NCBI GenBank assembly: GCA_016802295.1 | Contig: JAESIW010000118.1 | Coordinates: forward strand, 1,614,928-1,678,927 | DNA from: Brachionus rotundiformis | Lineage: Eukaryota > Rotifera > Eurotatoria > Ploima > Brachionidae | Direction of reading: 5' to 3' | DNA: 64,000 bases | Part shown: positions 1 through 15,000 of the stretch, piece by piece | How the letters are laid out: the number at the start of each line of letters is the position of its first letter | How positions within the stretch are numbered: the first letter of the stretch is position 1 | The notes under the pieces: generated by a model | Told to the model about the DNA's origin: nothing | Database searches by the model: none | Seen by the model: only the letters and a program-made list of their open reading frames with translations | Translations under genes and position numbers: made by a program

Positions 1-3000
1 AGCGCTGAGGACCTAGCTGTCGACGACACCCAAAAGCTCTCAATGCAGCTCGAAACCAACAAGGTAAAGTTCCAATGGACCAGACCAAATTTGATTCTAC
101 TCTATTTCATTTAGGTGAAATTAAAAGGAATGAAATCCTACGAAGCTAGACTCAACGAGCTGAGATCTATGGCTAATCAGCTCAAAAATAAAGACCTGGT
201 CATTGAAATAGATAAATTCTACACAAAATGGATGGATACATTTGCGCAAATAAGTAAAAAGAAAATTTATTTTTTTACTGCCCACAAGTCTGATTTGGCT
301 AATTTAATAATTTTCTAAACCATTTCTTAATGGACTATTCGCTTTATTTTATTTTATTTTATTTTTTCCATTATTTATTAAGAAGCTTTTGTTTAACCAA
401 AATAGCCCCGAGATTTTATTTATCATTATATGAAAAACAAAACTCGGATTAAAAGCTATTTTATTTTGGGCTGGAAAATTAATCATTTTAGTTCGAGCTT
501 AGCTGTGATATATGAGCACCTCGACTTGGAGCATGTCATATCAAAATATTTGACAAAACATAATGGAGCTTTATTTAGACCATTTATAATTTTTATTTGA
601 ACTAAATTTAAAAAAAATGTAAATTTCACGCCAATAAATTAGGCCTAATTTTTGGAAATTTAGTAATTAATTGATACACATATAATTCGATTAAGAGACA
701 AAAATTTTTAATTTAAAAAAAAAATACACTAAAATAAATAAAGATTTTTTTCTATCAGAAATTTGTGATTTTAGATATTTGAGTTTAATTTTCGTATTTC
801 AATTAAAAGTAATTTAATTTTAAATGGCTTCGATTTAATTGAAAAGAATCTGAATAGGATTAGCCGCTTTGAGGTTGTTTCTAGGCTACACGACTTTTTT
901 TTCTAATTGACAGAATTTGCTTAATCAAAATTTAAAATCTAATTTTGCCTATTGGTTTTACCTTTGTTAATAGTTCACAAAATCGAGGTATGCTTTTCTC
1001 ATTAAAATATAAAACGATTTTAAAATGGCAAAAAAAAATATAATAATAAAAAATTTCATGTCATTAGAGAAATAAATATTTGGCAAATTATTATCTTTTA
1101 GTATCCAGAAAGTAAAAAAGTGTTTGTTCAAAAGGTTAAGCGAATATTTAAGCAGGAGCTTAATCGCTAGGTGGATCGCAGATTATTATACAAAAAAATT
1201 TTAAGAATAAGTATCAAGATTTTATTTATTGGGTTAAGCATAATTTTAGGCAAAAAAACAATTTCATAAAATACAAAAAAGAAAAAAAAAGCACATAATT
1301 ACTTTTAGTTATAGAATTTACCTTATGATAATTTATTATATTTAAAATATTTTTTTTTTAATTTTATTTTATAGTAAGTTATAAAATATTATTAGGAATA
1401 GTTAAAGTCTGTTTTTGCTTAAGCAAACTTTTTACTATATCTCAAGAATAAATATAAACTTGTTTTATATCTTTTGACAACAACAAGAAAAAAATAAAAT
1501 TAAGCTTTTTTTCTTCCATTTTTTGAATATTTCTGTGTGTTATTTGAAAATATTTGGCTTATCCGCTTGGCGAAATTTTTTGCTTCACTTGGCATTTACA
1601 TGTTCCAATTTAATCATACATAAACAACCAAGTCTACAGAGCTGACATTAGCTCCAAGCCACACTATATAAAAATAAACCATCTTTTTGCTTTCTTTCTT
1701 TCAACAATTAAGCAACTTGAGCACTACGTAGTTTCCCATTTCTGAATCTAATCCGTAGGAGTTTAGATAATAAATATCAGATATTTTATCTTTTAAACAT
1801 CTTAGAAATTCGCAACGAAAGAATTAGTAAAATAGAAGAGAGGCCAGGTATGATTAAAACTAAGAAAAGCGAGTATAACTATGCGATAAGCTCGAGCGGC
1901 GATGCGGTCGTCAACGACAGCTACACGTCCGACTCGGGCTCTGATGAAAACATCCTACATGTGGTAACCAATGTGTACACCATACCATTGCAGAAAAGCT
2001 GCACTAACCAGTCTGGCATAGACCAGTTGGAGTCTGACATATCCAAAAAGATGAATGAGATAAAGATAAACTTGTCCAAGCCCAGCGAGCAGGAGACGTA
2101 CGAGTCGAAGTCGACGCGTGTCGAGCACCAATCCATAGATACCAATAAGTACTCTATTCGCGACGACAGGACCAGCGCTGAGAGCTTTCTGACCAAGTCT
2201 AAGTTTCAGATTAAATCAATAGTGGAGATATACGAGAGCCAGGACGATTCCGAGTCCCATCACGACTCTAGTGGTCTATTCAAGTCATCTAATAAAGTTA
2301 ACCAAGTCATAACTGAAAACAAAATACCCATTAGTTCTCCTAAAGGTAAAACACACAGATTAACCATGCAAATAACACTGCTTCCGATGCACCAGACTCT
2401 TTAATCTGCTTGACACTAAAAACCCACTAAAATTTCACCTGCTTTTATTTTTTTTTTATTATAACTTGGCCAAATTCACCCAATTTACTTTTTTTTTATC
2501 TGTTACTAATTAATTTTTCCTGATTTAAAGAGCACAGGCAGTCGAGTGAATCTCATTTGGAGCAGCAGTATCGCGAGTCTAAGCAAATGCTCAACGAGTG
2601 GTTGAGCAAAATGGAAAGATCAATTGATTTCGCGCCTGTGGAGCTCAACACAGTCGCCATATTGGAAGAAAAATTAAGCCAATTTCAAGTAAGTTTAAAT
2701 AGTTTTTATTTTACTATATAATTAATTTGCATATTGTTTTTGTTTATTTATCTAACATATTATCAAATTAGAATAGGATTAATTTATGGAAATATTTTGT
2801 TTATCGATAGGGAAAATAGATTTTTTTAATCTTAAAAAATTGAGTCTGTTAGGCTCAAATCAGATTTAATTAACAGGCCTTGTTATGAAGACCGATTAAC
2901 ACTTCTTTTATTTAATTATTATAAAATAATGATACAAATTAAAGCAAAATTGTTTGTGATTTTATTTAAAACATTGAAATATTTAAATTAAATTTTTTTA

Positions 3001-6000
3001 CAAAATCTGAGAAAATCAAATTAGTATTATTAATTATTTAATCATATGAGAATAGGATTAATTTATGGAATTATTTTGTTTATTGATAGGGAAAATAGTT
3101 TTTTTTATTTTAAAGAAGTTGTTGAGTCTGTTTGGCTAGGGCGCTGCTTTCAATCAAATTTGATACATGCGTCTAGTATTTAATATTTGCATGGCACACT
3201 TCAATTTGTCTTATCGAATAGTTGCGCCTTTTAATTCTTTGAGCCGATCAATCTCATTGTAGAAAAGTGTTCTAATAAAAACTTTAAAATGATTGTTCTT
3301 TTCTTTTTATGTTGTTGTTTAATGCCATAAAACTTATATGTCAATATTATGAGAGTTTATGAGAAAAAAATTTGAAAAATAAAACAATAAAACTTCACTC
3401 AAAAGACTACAATCTTTTTATATACTTTAAACAAAAAACATAAACCACCTGGAAAGTACTTCTAGGCAAAGATTAACAAAACTATAAACAAAATATTTCT
3501 ATTAATTGTTGTGATTCTTAAAACTGGACTTTTATTTGAATTTCTATTTATTCAAGGAATATCAAAGCGAGCTAAATGACAAAAAGCATTCTGTCAACAA
3601 CTACAAGTCTAATTTGGAAATATTTGCCAACTCGAATAAAGACATGGCCAGTCAATTGAGAAATGAGAGCGAATTTTTCGAAATGAGGATACAAAAAATA
3701 GAATCTGTGGTAAAGGAAAAAGTGGAAAAGATCCAAAATGCCATTGATGATCTGAAACAATACCAAAATGAATACAACAAAGTTTTGAGCGAGCTAAAGC
3801 GCATAGACGCCAATCTCCAGATAGAACACCATGCCGCCTCAAATAGTGCCTTGGAGAAAACCCTCAATGAACAATTAAGTGTGCTTAAACAAGTCAAATA
3901 TGACATTGATGACCTTTCATCTAAAATTGCCTACTTAAATGACTTGTCCAAGAAGTACCTTCTATACTCTCATTCGATTGATGCCAGCTTTCAAAATAAA
4001 CTAAAACAGGAATTGTTTGATTTGAATGAAAACTTCTCCAAGCTTAAAAACACCTATGCTAATAAAAAATTTAATCTAGAAGTAAATATAATCAAATATT
4101 AATATGAAAATAAAATTATATATCTGAATATTAAAGGATATATTGGCCAAGTCTAGTAAAGTGGACAGTCGAGTAAACGATATTGAAAATTGGATTGCAC
4201 TAAAGAATAATGAGATATTAGAAAATGATGGTGTTATAATAACCGAGGAGCAGTTTGACCAACGAAATATTAAATACAAAGTATACTTTATCTTTTAGTA
4301 GAATAGAATTGAATTTTTACTTAAAATTTTTACTTTTTTCAAGCAAATAAAATCAGAAATAGATAGAAAGTCAAATGAAGTTAAACAAGTTATCGAAAAT
4401 GGAAACGAAATGATAAAAAATGGCACTGGAGGCATTGCTTCAATAACAGAACTGGCTAACAATATGTCAAATTTGAACTCAAATTGGACCTCACTTAATC
4501 AAAAAATTGACTCTAAAATAAAAGAATTTGCCAAATTGGAAAGCTATATCAACGAATTAAGACGTATATTATTAAAATTTTTTATTATTAATAATAAAAG
4601 TTGTTTTTGTATTTTATTTAGAATTGATTTACCAGGAAAACAATTGGATCGAAAGTGTCCAAAAGCGTCTCGATTCAATAGAGCATGGCGCTGATGCCGA
4701 AGAAATAAGCGAACAAATTAGTGTAAAATAAAAATTAATAATAAATAAATAATATATTTTTTTTGATTTTTATTAAACTTTAAGTCATTGGAAAATCAGT
4801 TTAAATACCATACTAGTGATTCTAAGGAAAGAATTGGTCAATTGTCTAATATGCTGGTTGAGTCGAATATTTTGATTCAATTGAATAACAGTGATGTCAA
4901 AGAATACATATTCAAGTATCATTTGATAAATGAAGAAGTGCAAAAAAGAGTTAAACACTTGGAGCAGCAATTGGATGAGGTGGAAAAATGGGACAAACAG
5001 TATTCAGAGATAGAAGAGTGGATTGAATATATGGACAAATATTTGACAGCTAGGATAAGCAAAGACATTTATGCGGACGATGTTCCGGCAGATTTTCAGC
5101 GTGTCCAGGAGGAGTTTGTGCGCAATGAATACTTGCTTAAAAATTTGGAGGAATCAAATGAGAGACTAAGGACCAGCATGGAATCTAGATTGAGCCAACG
5201 CTTATCTATTCTAAAATCAAACTGGAACAGCTTGAGTACCAAATTCAAAAAGTTCCAAAAACCTGCTGATTTTGACCAAAAGTTGAAAAAAGTCACCAAA
5301 CAATTGGAAGAAATAGAGCAAGCATTGTACATGATCGAGATAAATAGCGAAGACTCGGACACTATTCATCTCCAGTTGGAGCATTGTATAAAATTTTACA
5401 AGACACTGTCCGAGCTAAAGCCTCAAATTGAGACTGTTCTCAAACAGGGCAGGTCCATAGTTGACAAAAAACAAGTGGACAATTTGGACGAGTTGACACA
5501 CAACTTGGACTCGTTGAAGCACAAATACAACGATCTGGGATCACGAGTTACCAATAGTAAAAACGAATTGGAAAAGGGATTTAAAATGGCTAAAAAATTC
5601 AAAAAAGAATACAATTTATTAAGTGATTTTATGTCCAAAATTGATGGTGAGCTCAAAAAAATCGAGCAAAAACCTCTCAGTAAGAATTATCCAGACGAGC
5701 TTGACTGGATCAAGAATACCAAGTCCGAAATAAATAAAGTAAACAGCTTAAATATGAACAACTTGAGAAGTTACCAAAAAAGTCTCCAAGAACTTTTAGC
5801 TAATAAGAAAGTAATTAATGATAGCTCAAGAACTGGCTCAAAAATAAATGAACTCGAGGAAAAAATTCAAAATTTATTAATTAGAATTGATGATAGAGAG
5901 GAATTCTTAAATCAACAAGCCAAATCATTAGATGATTTGTATGACACATTTATAGTTAGAAGCAGGGAGTTGGTCACTCAAATAGAACGACTTCAGCATA

Positions 6001-9000
6001 GATTAATCGAGTCTGAACGAGTTCAGTCAAAAGACCAGTTCAACGAAATAGAGAGAGTGGTAAACGAGCTATTGTCGGACATAGAGGCAGTCAGAGCCCA
6101 AGGAACCGAATTGTGCACCAAGTCCGAGCACTATTCGAAAACAGTCGAGGCCGAGCTAAGAACTTTGCTCACCAATTTCGAGGATTTGAACCGAAGGCTT
6201 AATTTGGCACAGGAAAGAGTCAATTTTCAAAGCATTCAAGAAGACCAAACAGTCACCCAAACCGAAACGTACAGACAATCGAGACATGCACAAGAGAGCA
6301 AATATTACAGATCAAAGAGGTCCAAATCCCCGTCTGAATCCTCAATGGACTCGTCAGCAGATGTGTTCGACTCAGAGCTGAGACAAAAGTACATGAGAGC
6401 TGTGGCCTATTTGAGAATTTTGGACGAAATACCATTGCAGGAAAATGTGGACAATCGCCAAGAAGACAACATGGAATCAAGCGACAATTATACCAGACAC
6501 ACGTCTGAATTTTCCTCAATTGACATTGACTTTGTCATACAGCAAGCAAGACAGGTTGCCGAGCTACACGAGGCCGCCAATCCTGAAAGAGCCAGAAGAA
6601 TATTGGAAAAAGTCAACCGGCTTGAGGTATGCCCACTTGGCGCTCAATAAAGAATAAAAAATTTAAGAAATTATTTTTTTTATCTTTTTTTTTTCTAGCA
6701 AAGATGGAATGCGACAAGAAATAAGAGAAACTCGTACAGATCCTCGGCCAAATTGTACGAAAAGTACCAAGATAAAGAGGATAGCCTTAATGATCAAATT
6801 CACATATTGGAAGAGTTTTCCATAAACAAAATGCAACAAGAGCAACAAATGGAAGACGAATCGGTAAGTTTGAAGATTTCATTTTGCCAATATGTCCCCA
6901 TGTTATATTGTTAACTATTAATTATTTAATTATTAAATATATATAAGTAAACACATATCACTATTAACTGGCTTTTAGTTTATTTTTTTGCTGCTATTTT
7001 TGCTTGATTAATTATAAATTGATTGAAATTTTTTAAATTAATAATTAAAATAATAAGTATACAATTAAAAAAAATTATTTTAAAATTCCTTTTTGCTTTG
7101 AACTATTTTAATTAATGCACTTTTAAATGTTCTAATTGAGCTATTTTAACAAATGGCTTTTAGTGCTCTTTGGCTATCTATCTATCAGCTATCTATCAAA
7201 ACACGCTCTTATCTATCCACCAAGGCTCTATTGATTAATAAGCATGTAAAGCTTGTTCGTTTGTTGCCCTAATTATCTTGGTTCTTTTTTTTTTGTTTTT
7301 GGTTCTGGAACTAAAGCTTTACACTAATTAACCTGCACTGTGCACTTAACAATAAAACCTGAGGACAATTAAATTGTATTAGAAACTAAATGACACTTGC
7401 TAAAGGAATATGGGCGCTATTTCTACGGACCAAGCGATTTCATCTACGAGCCCAGCGACTTTATGCAAGTAAACAATCAAGCAGCCATGTACTATAACGA
7501 GAATGTGCAAGAAGGCTACGATACGAGATCGGTAATATCCGAGCCAGTCCAATTGATGCCAATNNNNNNNNNNNNNNNNNNNNNNNNNNNNNNNNNNNNN
7601 NNNNNNNNNNNNNNNNNNNNNNNNNNNNNNNNNNNNNNNNNNNNNNNNNNNNNNNNNNNNNNNNNNNNNNNNNNNNNNNNNNNNNNNNNNNNNNNNNNNN
7701 NNNNNNNNNNNNNNNNNNNNNNNNNNNNNNNNNNNNNNNNNNNNNNNNNNNNNNNNNNNNNNNNNNNNNNNNNNNNNNNNNNNNNNNNNNNNNNNNNNNN
7801 NNNNNNNNNNNNNNNNNNNNNNNNNNNNNNNNNNNNNNNNNNNNNNNNNNNNNNNNNNNNNNNNNNNNNNNNNNNNNNNNNNNNNNNNNNNNNNNNNNNN
7901 NNNNNNNNNNNNNNNNNNNNNNNNNNNNNNNNNNNNNNNNNNNNNNNNNNNNNNNNNNNNNNNNNNNNNNNNNNNNNNNNNNNNNNNNNNNNNNNNNNNN
8001 NNNNNNNNNNNNNNNNNNNNNNNNNNNNNNNNNNNNNNNNNNNNNNNNNNNNNNNNNNNNNNNNNNNNNNNNNNNNNNNNNNNNNNNNNNNNNNNNNNNN
8101 NNTTATGCAAGTAAACAACCAAGCAGCCATGTACTATAACGAGAATATGCAAGAAGGCTACGATACGAGATCGGTAATATCCGAGCCAGTCCAATTGATG
8201 CCAATGGTAGAGCAGAGTCAGCCAGTCACAATTAGAAAATATAAGACAACTAAAACGACAACGACCACACATCACGTGATGCCTCAGCAGCTAAAGACCC
8301 AAATGTACACTGCTAATCGGCTCAATTCTCAAAGCCACAACCAGGCCTTTGACCAAAACGCCAATCAGACAATTCCTCAGGGTTACCACAGAGAGACAAA
8401 TCAGTACTATCACAATTCGAATCTTTCGAACAGCTCCAACACGAGGTCCTCGAGCATACCACGCTCTTTCCAACAAGCCCAGTTCAGCGATCAAAATTTC
8501 AATCAGTCAAACAATCAGCTGGACCAGTCTGCATCTTCCATGAGATATTTTAGCAGCAGAAATGCCATGTCGAACAACCAGGCAAGCGCTAATCGGGCCC
8601 GCCATGACGAATACCATGGTGAACGCAAGCATGCCGGCCTAGCATCAGCCTCGTGTATAGACTACTCAAACTCGTTCTACAACAGCGACTGGCACATGAG
8701 ACATGGCAACCATGTCAGAAACGAAAACTCGATTCCGACTGAATTACCAATTTATATGCAAAGAAATTAGATTAGAATACAACAATTTAATTTTATGTTT
8801 AATTTTTGTGTAAAGACATTTTTTTTTAATTTTTTTAGAAAGATAAAGAGAGTGAAAAAGAAAGATAAATTAAACAGAATCTAAAATTAAAAGCTTAAGT
8901 TACGTACTAATAAATAAAGCTATTTGTTTGAAAAAAAATTTTTATAGTTTTTTAATTTATTATTTTCCTCATTAAAAAAAAATATAAATATATATTATAT

Positions 9001-12000
9001 ATAAATATATATATATATATAAAGAGATAAAAAAAAACTCTATTGATTAATTCATCCATCCATTTTTCCACTGTTTTTTCTCCAAAATCAAAAAGGAATT
9101 TTAAAATTGAAATATCTAAAGCCCTATTTATCTATTTAGCAATTAAATTAACAAATATATTTTATTTTCTATACTTTCTTTTTAATAAAATAAAAGCAGT
9201 TTGTATCTATCGGCAAAGAAATTGTTCGAAATATACAAGATTTATACGTATTAGAGCTATTAATCAGCCAAACAGAGCCTAAAATTGATGAGTTAAAGCA
9301 AATATCTGCTCACAAGAATCAAAAAAGCCATACTTATTTTGCCAAGTTAAAAAGCCTGGTTAGTTTTAGTAGCGAATTGAAAGATCTAGTTGAACTAAAT
9401 GAATGCTTGTTTGAGAGTGTGGTAAAGACGATGCCGGAACAGAGCAAAGAGGCAAATAAAGTGGACCCTGGCGATGCCAGTGAGTTTATACGGTGTGTGG
9501 AGAAGCTGATCGTTTCCTCGGAAACAGTGGAAAAGCACTTGGACAATATACAAAAGGAGAATAGGGAATTCTATGAATTTGAAAAACAGGAGCTCAAATT
9601 AAAGGCCATTAGGCAAACACTAGAGTCGCTGACCGCCGCTTTGAAGACCTCTCTTCTTCACAAAAAGCCAATCATGCTCTCTTCGGACAAGGAGACTGCC
9701 GAAAAAATAGATAATATAATTACCAAATTGGTCACATTGCATCAAACAGTGGTCAAAAGGTTTAAGGAAAAGAGTGAAATTTTTGTCAAAAATTTAGAAA
9801 AATGGAACCAGTTTAACACAGATTTTAATACTTTGCAAAAATGGCTACAAGATTCATCCACAAAGATAAAAGACTTGACCGAGAGTCATTCGAGTGATAG
9901 CCAACTTAGAGACATAGTCAAAGGAATTAGCAATATAGCTGAAAATCGGCTCCTATTGGAACGCATAAACCATAATGGTCAGTTTATAATGACCAGATCA
10001 AACGAGACTGATTCAAAGTATTTGGGCGATAAGCTTAATATTATTAATCAAGAATGGAAGTGTTTAGTTGAGCTTTTAAATGAATTAAAAAAAAAGTAAA
10101 CAAATAATTTGGTTTTTCTTTTTTTTTGGTTGTTTAATAGTTTATTATATTAATTGTTAAGATATGGCTCTAATATTGAAAAAGAAAATGGACAACAAGA
10201 GCAAAAATTATGTGCTGAATTGGATGATTACCGGATTAAGTTAAATGAATATGAAGAAAATCTAAATAAACAATTTGTTTTCAAAAATGAGCTTAGCATA
10301 GAACTAGTTATATTAGAACTAAAGGTTTTTATTATTATTTTATTTTTTTAATATAAAGAAAGTAATTTAATACTTAGGCAAAATATTGTGAGCTTATGGG
10401 TCAAAAAAACAGCTTTGAGTCTAAATTTGACAATGAAAGTCCCGACGGAGCATCTGTTCTGCAAAAATATGACCAAGTATTAATTTAACATTATTTATCT
10501 TAAATAATTAACTCTTTAATTAAGTTAATTGCATTTTTTAAAATTATATTTGGTATTAGAGATTAGGTTTTGTTTGTTAAAAATTCTCATTTAATTTAGA
10601 AAATAAAATGAAAAGAGATTTATTTATTACTCTAGAAAATGAATGAAAATAATAAATCATTAAGAGTGATTAATGATCGGTTTAAGTTGTTTCAAGCGGC
10701 CTTAATAAATATCAAGAAGCAATATGTTTACTAGCCTATTAATTTACTGGTCCTTTCAAAGTTTACCATTTTTTATTCTAATTTATGTAAAAATAACAAA
10801 CTTTATAAAATAGGCATTTAAGTTAAAAATTTTTTTTAATAAAAATCTTATTTGCTAAAATAATCCAAAATTAATGAAATTTTAAAAATAAAATCTGGTT
10901 ATTAAACACTGACGTGATATTTAATACTTTAACTAAGCCTTAACTATTTTTGAGCAATTAAATTGATTAAAAAAATTAAAAAATTTTGGTAAAAATTGTT
11001 CAATTTATTTAAAAAAAAAGATTATTGAAAAATATGATACAAAAAGAGAAGAAATTGAGAGATTTTACAAAAAATTTAGACAGATAAAGCAAAATATAAA
11101 CGAATTGACCACTTGGATGATAAGCAATAAATCAAACGGCTTCTTCCTGACCGAGGTTGGCTCATATTTTGATTATTAAAATTAAAAAATTTATTCCTAT
11201 TCTGTTTAGTTATCTGAAGAAGAGATAAAAGTTAAAATAGATAAATATGATAAAATTAGGAGTAACTTCAGCGATTTGAAGCAAAGTGTTGGACAAAAGT
11301 TTACAGTGGACGAGAGCATGTACAAAATAATTGATGACTTGGACAAAATATGGAAATGTGTGGACCTTGGCAAAATATTAGATGATAAAAAGAGAATTTC
11401 TGGAGAAAAAAAAGAGACTCAAATTGAAAAAGTCGATTTGAGTGCTGCCACACAGAGCCAAGACATTTCCGAAAATGAATTGAGTGTTATCAATCTAACA
11501 GATAATAACACTTCGGTATCTAAATTGCCGCTGAAAGAAGATGAAGCAAATCATGTGGCAAAATCGAATAGCCAAGAGGAGGAGACTTACACAGAGCTAT
11601 TTGACTGGTTGCTTTGGATCAACCACAATCTAAGCACCCAAATAATCACTGTTGGCGATCAGGATGAGACTAATTTATCTATTAAAAAATTTAATGTAAT
11701 TAATAAGCATGTTTAAATTTTAAGCAAAAAATTATTCTATCTAATTCTAGAGCATTATCAATGAAATAGAAAAAAATGAAGACAAATTAAATTCTTTGCT
11801 ACAATCTAATTCTTCTGATATGAAAAATAAAGGTAGATAATGAGAATTAAAATTTCAAATTTTAATTATCTTATTTTTAGCACTATCTTTGGCCGATGAG
11901 TGGAACACAAGTAAATCACATGTAATCGAATACAGGGACAAATTGGAAACAATTCTGACCGAGACTCAATTAATGGACGATGCTTTTGAAAATTTTTCAA

Positions 12001-15000
12001 AAAATTTCATGCTTTTGGAAACCAAAGTGCTAAAACAATCGGACATAAGCTACGGTGAAAGCACTTTACAAAGACAAAAGATAGACCACAAAAGTGTTAT
12101 TATAGATTATGAAATTTTGACCAAGGTTTACGATGATCTAAGAGAAAAGTATGAGACCATAATGGAAAAGTTTGCTTCCGAGGATTTGAGCAAAATTGAG
12201 ATTAAATTTAGTCGGATCGAGTCCCGTTTTAGGGATATAAGCGACAGGTACAATTAAATTATTAAAATAATTGAATTTTCCCATAAAAATATGGTAATTG
12301 TCTTTCTACTTAAGGTTGAAGCATAGGACCGAAAATTTAGATCAGACTGGTAAGATTGTGTTCGAATTCGAGCACAAATTAGAAGAATTCATGAAATGGT
12401 TGGAAAAAACAGAAAAAGATGTAAACTATCTGGAAGATTATCTTTACCAGTCGGATGATTCTAATTCTTCTCTAACTGAAATCAGCCAGGTATTAATAAT
12501 TAATTTTTTGTAATTTGCCAAGTCTTTAAGATAATCTACTCCAAATATTTACCAAGCTAATTAAATAATCAAATTTTTCATCATCATTAATTTAGAACGT
12601 TTTTAAAATCTGACTTAAAAATTTGTGTATCAATAGCTTCGAGTTAAGATAAGCTCTAAGCTAAATAAACTTTTTTTTCCTAATTTATAAAGCCAATTTT
12701 ATGCTCAAAAATGGAAAATAAATGTATTAATTATTAAATAGCTTTTTTATGCTATTTCGATTTTTTCATCTTATTTTCAATTAATAATTGAGTATTTGTT
12801 GGAATTTTTTATGATAAAGAAAGTTAAATTCAGGATCAATTTTTTGTTTCTTTTTTATTTTATTAAATTAAATTATGCAATTTAAGTGCCTAAATCGGAA
12901 CTAATTTAATTTAAAAATTTTAAAATAAATTTAAAGTTACTTTTAAATAATGATCTTTTCAAATTAAAAAAAAAATAATTTTTTTTCGAATTTTGATATT
13001 TAAATTTGATTTAGGAACTGCAAAAAGACATTGAGAAAAATAGCGTGACATTCTCAAGCCTTGGGCAAAATTCGAAAAAAATCTTGGAGTCATTGAAACA
13101 TGACGAGCACAAAGAAACATTGGAAAAGAAGCTTAATGAGATAAATCAAAAATGGGAGTCATTAATGGTTAAATCAATGGAAATTAAGTCCAGACTTGAG
13201 ACAAATAGTAGTGCCGAGTGCGACACTATTTTAAAATCACTTGGAGATCTTAGAAATTGGTGCAACCAAAAAGAAATTGAGATAACAACCATGAGACAAA
13301 AGCTTCAACCAGAGCCGAATCTGATTTTAAAACTAATTGAAGAAATAAATGTAATTAGTGCGAATAATTTAAATTAATAAGTTAAAAAATTTATTTTTAA
13401 AGCTTTTTCGGTCCAATTTGGAATTTAAAAAATCAGTTGTTGAAAATTCCATCAGTTCGGCTAGATCATTTTTAAAAGCCAGCTCATTTAGTCATTTTTC
13501 CAATGGTTCTGAAGTCAGTGATGATTCTGATTTAGACTTGGAACAAAATTCATCTAGTTATCTGGCCATGTACAAAAAGGTTGGTCATTTGGAAAAAAAA
13601 TGGCTAAATTTGAACCAGGAATTTGTCAATTTTGAGCAAAAAATTCTCAGCTTCTACAAAAACATTCTCTTAGTGAACAAATCTTTCATAAATGTTAACC
13701 AAAAATTGGAAGAAAACGAGTCTGTATTAGAAGGCTTGAGCTCTAGTTTAGACCACAATGAAATTTCTGATGAGAATCAACTGAGTGAAAATTTGGAAAA
13801 AATCAAAATATTCCAAATATCGGTCAGCTCAATGCAACCAATAATTGAAGACATGAATAAAAACTTTTCCAATCTGTCCCAAGACATACAGTATTTTAGC
13901 CAAACAGTGGACCTAAACGTGGACTCAATACATCACATTCAAACCAAATACGACGATCTTAACCTAAGATGGACCAGCTTACAGCAACACATACAGGAGA
14001 TATTTTTAAATTTGTACAGCTTGGCCGAAACTCCTCAATCAAACATTTTTTTCAAATTGTCCTCAAGTGTTCAGCCTCCATGGCAACGATCCATCTCTAA
14101 AAATAAAATACCATACTATATAAAGTACATTTTAATATGAAAATAAATTAATTTATTTATTTAATTTGTTTTCAAAGCCACTCGACTGAAATGACCACTT
14201 GGGATCATCCAAAAATGATTGAATTGTACAACACATTTTCTAATTTGAACGATATTCGCTTCAGTGCTTATCGAACCGCCATGAAATTAAGAAATCTTCA
14301 AAAAAGATTATGGTGTAATTAATTAATTAATTTGAAAAAATTATTTAAAATTTTTTTAAAAAATTTATTTTTTATTAAGTCGATTATGTCGATCTTAATG
14401 ATGCTTTGTCAGTGTTTGAAAGTCTTGGTCAAAAGATACAAAATGACAAGAGCCTAGACTCGAACCAAATTGTACAATGCTTGAATCAAATATTCCAATC
14501 GTCGGTCAAGTCCAATGAATCCCAAATGATAGATGTGGTGCTGGCAGTTGACATGACGCTTAATTGGCTGCTAAGTGTATTTGATCCGTAATTATTCTAA
14601 ATCTTATAATTAAATTTTAATTTTAAAAAAAATTTTCCAATAGTTCTAGATGTGGTCAAATAAAAAGCATTTCACTCAAAATAGCTATTATTCTACTCTC
14701 AAATGGATCACTTGAAGACAAGTACATTTGTAAGTATCAAAATTGAAAATAATAAAAGATAATTAATATGTTTTTCATACAGACTTGTTTAATTTGGTGG
14801 CCGATGAAAATGGTATGTGTAGTATGAAAAAATTGGGAGCATTGTTGTATGAGATGATAATGATACCAAAGCAACTTGGCGAAGTGGCAGCTTTTGGCGG
14901 CTCTAATGTTGACCCTTCGGTCAAAAGCTGTTTTGAATATGTAATAGGAGAAAACTCGAAATTTATTAATTAATTTATTAAAAATAATTTAAACTAGACA

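Noticed and set aside
4785..5656. Open frames on the minus strand inside the rod exon
   Set aside because: Shadows of the strongly coding plus-strand spectrin repeats; no splice context or motif.
7397..8770. Real internal duplication of the MQVNNQ segment in the terminal exon
   Set aside because: The near-identical copies abut a run of N on both sides, which points to unmerged contig ends instead.
1..8770. Assignment of the rod exons to spectraplakin or nesprin
   Set aside because: No plakin, GAS2 or KASH sequence; phases link the rod to dystrophin WW-ZZ exons downstream.
9043..9282. Open frame just before the 9200 exon as a separate dystrophin start
   Set aside because: It begins with a non-ATG codon, is hydrophobic low-complexity at first, and runs in a different frame from the spectrin-like exon that begins at 9200.
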